A DNA stretch of 25,492 nt, from positions 1-25,492 of the forward strand of contig JAEWAE010000072.1 in assembly GCA_023391835.1 (NCBI GenBank), given 5' to 3'. Below are positions 23,157 through 25,492 of this stretch, one piece after another (positions within the stretch are counted from its first letter, which is position 1; each line of letters opens with the position of its first letter). The notes under the pieces are model-generated. The model ran no database searches and was not told the origin of the DNA. It saw nothing but the letters and a program-made list of their open reading frames with translations. A program made the translations under genes and the position numbers. Origin of the DNA: Bacillota bacterium (GTDB lineage: Bacteria > Bacillota > Clostridia > Oscillospirales > Ethanoligenentaceae).

Positions 23157-23498
23157 TCAGTGCAGTCCGATCAGGGCCGCGCCCGCCACGATCAGCATGA
23201 TGCCGCCCAGCTTGCGCATCGTGAATTTCTCTTTGAGAAAGAGGCAGGAAAGGATCAGCGTCCAGATATAGGTGATGCCGAGCATGGGCATCAGCGTCGA
23301 ATACGCCATGTAATGCAGCACCCAGATGTTGACCAGCGCGCTGAGCACATAGAAAAACCCACCGATATAAAGGAACGGACTGAGCAGCGTACGCAGCCCC
23401 AGACTGCCGCCGGAGGAGCACTTTTTAAAGAAAAAACCGCCCAGAGAGCCCATCATGGTCATCACCGCGATGACAGGGAACAATATAGCCTTACTCAT
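23157..23498 (-). CDS. Half-size DMT (EamA/SMR-like) transporter subunit
   Basis: A 113-aa membrane protein with four predicted helices, the size of small multidrug resistance or ArnE/ArnF-type proteins. Its start overlaps the end of the partner gene by 8 nt. The conserved end LKEKFTMRKLGGIMLIVAGAALIGL is typical of EamA-type half units. The two products probably form a heterodimer. Substrate is unknown; candidates include small cations, amino acids or lipid-linked intermediates. Confidence 0.85.
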   Translation of the reverse strand: MSKAILFPVIAVMTMMGSLGGFFFKKCSSGGSLGLRTLLSPFLYIGGFFYVLSALVNIWVLHYMAYSTLMPMLGITYIWTLILSCLFLKEKFTMRKLGGIMLIVAGAALIGLH

Positions 23499-23850
23499 CG
23501 CCCACTCCTATCATCACCACGCCGAGCATCACCAGCGCAAGCCCGATGACCTTGGTCGGGCCGATGCTTTCCCCCAGCAGGAAAAAGCCGATCAACAGGG
23601 CAAAGATATAGCTCAGGCTCTGCACCGGGTGCAGCACGGAAAAGCTGCCGAATTTGAAAGCGATGATCATCAGCACCGCCCCCAATCCGTACAGCACAAA
23701 ACCGACCAGCACCGGCAGCAGGCTGTGGGCGTCGGAAAGTTTCCAGAAATATTGCCCGAATGCGGAAAGAGCGGCGGAAAAAACCATGATCAGAATACCG
23801 ATCCGATTTTTCTGCAGCGACCGTTTCAGAACGCGCAGCGTGTTTTCCAA
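23491..23850 (-). CDS. Half-size DMT (EamA/SMR-like) transporter subunit
   Basis: A 119-aa membrane protein with a basic N-terminus (about 20 residues) and four predicted helices, ending in GPTKVIGLALVMLGVVMIGVG as in EamA-type units. It is the first gene of the pair and has its own good promoter. The segment ALSAFGQYFWKLSDA is typical of half-size DMT proteins. The overlap with the next gene indicates coupled synthesis of both subunits in equal amounts. Confidence 0.85.
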   Translation of the reverse strand: MENTLRVLKRSLQKNRIGILIMVFSAALSAFGQYFWKLSDAHSLLPVLVGFVLYGLGAVLMIIAFKFGSFSVLHPVQSLSYIFALLIGFFLLGESIGPTKVIGLALVMLGVVMIGVGDE

Positions 23851-23920
23851 ATGGGGCTCACCAGGTTTCCTGTAAATTTAAATTCCGAATTCCGGCCGTC
23901 AAACCGGAAAGCTACCGTCT

Positions 23921-23949
23921 ATTATAGCGGCCCGTCCTGCAATTTGCAA
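23921..23949 (-). promoter_or_regulatory. Sigma-A-like promoter for the DMT pair
   Basis: On the minus strand TTGCAA (23944-23949) and a perfect TATAAT (23921-23926) are 17 bp apart. Transcription would start near 23914, about 64 nt before the first transporter ATG. Confidence 0.75.
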
Positions 23950-24010
23950 TTCCTTTTTCGTCTGGAAACGCCCCCGGGCAAAAAAACGCGGCGTTTCCTG
24001 TCGTTTCCTG

Positions 24011-24040
24011 TTGAAAAGACCGGCCGTAGTATGGTAAACT
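24011..24040 (+). promoter_or_regulatory. Probable promoter for the uracil permease gene
   Basis: TTGAAA (24011-24016) and TAAACT (24035-24040) are 18 bp apart, with TG one base before the -10 box (extended -10 form). The 75-nt leader after it contains no PyrR-type binding loop or riboswitch that I could recognise. Confidence 0.5.
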
Positions 24041-24120
24041 AAACATTTGGATTAATCCGAGGTCGCCGTCGGCTCACGGCCGGAAAATCCGGGAAGTTTC
24101 GGTAAAGAGGAAAGGATGGG

Positions 24121-25428
24121 GTGTCTTCCGTGCAGAGAAAAATCATACAGGTCCAGGAAAGGGTCCCCCTGGGGGAAAGTATCCCGCTCAGTCTGCAGCA
24201 CATGTTCGCCATGTTCGGCGCGTCGGTGGTGGTGCCCATCACCTTCGGCATCAACCCGGCCATCGTGCTGCTGATGAACGGCATCGGCACGCTGCTGTTT
24301 ATCCTGATCACGCGGGGCAAGGCGCCGGCCTATCTGGGTTCGAGCTTTGCGTTCATCGCGCCGGTGCTGCTGATTCTGCAGAATAAGGCGATGAATTACC
24401 GGTATGCCTTGGGCGGATTCATCGCGGTGGGCGCGGTGTTTTGCCTGGTGGCGCTTATCATCCGCTTTTTCGGTACAAAATGGATCGACGTGCTGCTGCC
24501 GCCGGCGGCCATGGGCTCGGTGGTGGCGCTCATCGGTCTGGAGTTGGCCGGCTCGGCGGCGCAGAGCGGCGGGCTGATCCTGACGCAGACGTATACTCAT
24601 ATCAACCCGAAGTATGTCGCCGTGTTTCTCGTCACGCTGCTGGTCGCGGTGTTCGGCTCGGTACTTTTCCGCGGCTTTCTCGGTGTCATCCCCATCCTGG
24701 TCGCCATCATCGCGGGGTATGTGCTTTCGTTCGCGCTGGGCATCGTCAACATGAAGCCGGTGGAAGCGGCGCCGTGGTTTTCGCTGCCGAATTTCCAGAC
24801 GCCGGTCTTTAACTGGAACGCCATCCTCATCATACTCCCCGCGGCACTTGTGGTCATCTCGGAACACATCGGCCACCAGCTGGTCACCAGCAAAATCGTC
24901 GGGCACGATCTGCTCAAAGACCCCGGCCTGCACCGTACGCTGCTGGCAGACGGTCTTTCCACCATACTTTCCGGCTTCTGCGGCTCGGTGCCGACCACGA
25001 CCTATGGGGAAAATATCGGCGTCATGGCCATCACGCGAGTTTACAGCGTGCAGGTCATCGGCGGTGCGGCCATCATCTCGGCCGTGATTTCCTTCATCGG
25101 CAAGGTGTCGGCGCTCATTCAGAATATACCCGCGCCGGTCATCGGCGGGGTGAGCTTTTTGCTTTACGGCATGATTGCCGCTTCGGGCATCCGCCTTCTG
25201 GTGGAATCCCGCGTGGATTACAGCCGTTCCCGCAATCTGGCGATGACGTCGGTGGTGCTGGTCACCGGTCTGAGCGGGGCCTCCATTCCCATCGGCTCGG
25301 TGCAGCTCAAGGGCATGGCGCTGGCCACTATCGTGGGCATGCTGCTGGGCCTGGCCTTTTATGCCATCGATCGGCTTCATCTTGCCAACGATTCGGCCGA
25401 GCCGTCGCAGAACGATTCCGCCGAATAA
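24121..25428 (+). CDS. uraA: Uracil/xanthine permease (UraA/PyrP family)
   Basis: A 435-aa inner-membrane proton symporter for uracil in the nucleobase-cation symporter 2 family. The N-terminus LGESIPLSLQHMFAMFGASVVVP is a hallmark of the family, with the QH pair conserved. Other family marks are SSFAFIAP, GLELAG, ISEHIGHQ (putative substrate-contacting Glu) and the later NTTYGENIG-like motif, here TTTYGENIGVMAITRV. About 12-14 hydrophobic segments are seen. The start is a GTG at 24121 behind AGAGGAAAGG; a second GTG at 24130 is also possible. The gene is monocistronic within the window, followed by a hairpin. Confidence 0.92.
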   Translation: MSSVQRKIIQVQERVPLGESIPLSLQHMFAMFGASVVVPITFGINPAIVLLMNGIGTLLFILITRGKAPAYLGSSFAFIAPVLLILQNKAMNYRYALGGFIAVGAVFCLVALIIRFFGTKWIDVLLPPAAMGSVVALIGLELAGSAAQSGGLILTQTYTHINPKYVAVFLVTLLVAVFGSVLFRGFLGVIPILVAIIAGYVLSFALGIVNMKPVEAAPWFSLPNFQTPVFNWNAILIILPAALVVISEHIGHQLVTSKIVGHDLLKDPGLHRTLLADGLSTILSGFCGSVPTTTYGENIGVMAITRVYSVQVIGGAAIISAVISFIGKVSALIQNIPAPVIGGVSFLLYGMIAASGIRLLVESRVDYSRSRNLAMTSVVLVTGLSGASIPIGSVQLKGMALATIVGMLLGLAFYAIDRLHLANDSAEPSQNDSAE

Positions 25429-25446
25429 TTCGGAGCTCTCATGATA

Positions 25447-25482
25447 AGACAGCCGCCGGCGCCCAATGGACGGCGGGCGTCT
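25447..25482 (+). terminator. Probable terminator of the permease gene
   Basis: Arms AGACAGCCGCCG (25447-25458) and CGGCGGGCGTCT (25471-25482) pair as 4 + 6 bp around a 2x2 internal mismatch, with a 12-nt loop. Only three T follow (counting the stem end), so termination may be modest. Confidence 0.6.
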
Positions 25483-25492
25483 TTCACCCCCA

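Overview
The window comes from a GC-rich, endospore-forming member of the Bacillota, most likely a high-GC clostridium (Oscillospirales-like). The reasons are strong AGGAGG-type ribosome binding sites, sigma-A style promoters, a LipO/LplB/LplC-type sugar uptake operon, a BclA-like collagen-repeat protein and three YheC/YheD-type ATP-grasp proteins, a family known from spore coats. The genus call is inference. I saw no tRNA, rRNA, CRISPR array, transposase or phage gene.

Region 1 (1-9912) is a carbohydrate utilisation locus. A minus-strand operon encodes two ABC permeases and a lipoprotein binding protein, with no ATPase. A membrane-anchored sensor with an AraC output domain is divergent from it. 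The 0.7 kb between them holds a good promoter for each direction and three copies of a 14-bp inverted repeat (TRTCAAAAATGRYA), which look like operators. Next come a cupin-type AraC regulator (minus) and a divergent GH105/GH88-type unsaturated uronyl hydrolase, suggesting that the imported sugar derives from pectin or rhamnogalacturonan. A long perfect hairpin closes the region.

Region 2 (9912-20946) is the unusual part and looks like a spore-surface locus. It starts with a collagen-like (Gly-X-Y) protein whose first ~360 bp of open repeat have no start codon in frame, then a GT2-like glycosyltransferase with TPR-like repeats and two strong hairpins. A tightly packed plus-strand gene run follows: two unrecognised proteins, a small helical protein, a DUF2156/aminoacyl-tRNA-transferase-like GNAT protein, a MurF-like ligase, a second small helical protein and three consecutive YheC/YheD-type ATP-grasp proteins, the first of which lacks key ATP-grasp residues. 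Three unrelated amide-forming enzyme classes in one run suggest a pathway that builds or attaches a peptide or amino-acid polymer, perhaps on the spore surface. That function is a hypothesis; the gene content is seen directly.

Region 3 (20920-25492) is more ordinary: a GH25 lysozyme with its own promoter inside the preceding gene, a YgjP/WSS-type zinc metallopeptidase whose coding region contains a perfect 17-bp terminator-like inverted repeat, a zinc-ribbon protein (minus), a pair of overlapping half-size DMT transporters (minus) and a divergent uracil permease with a terminator at the window end.
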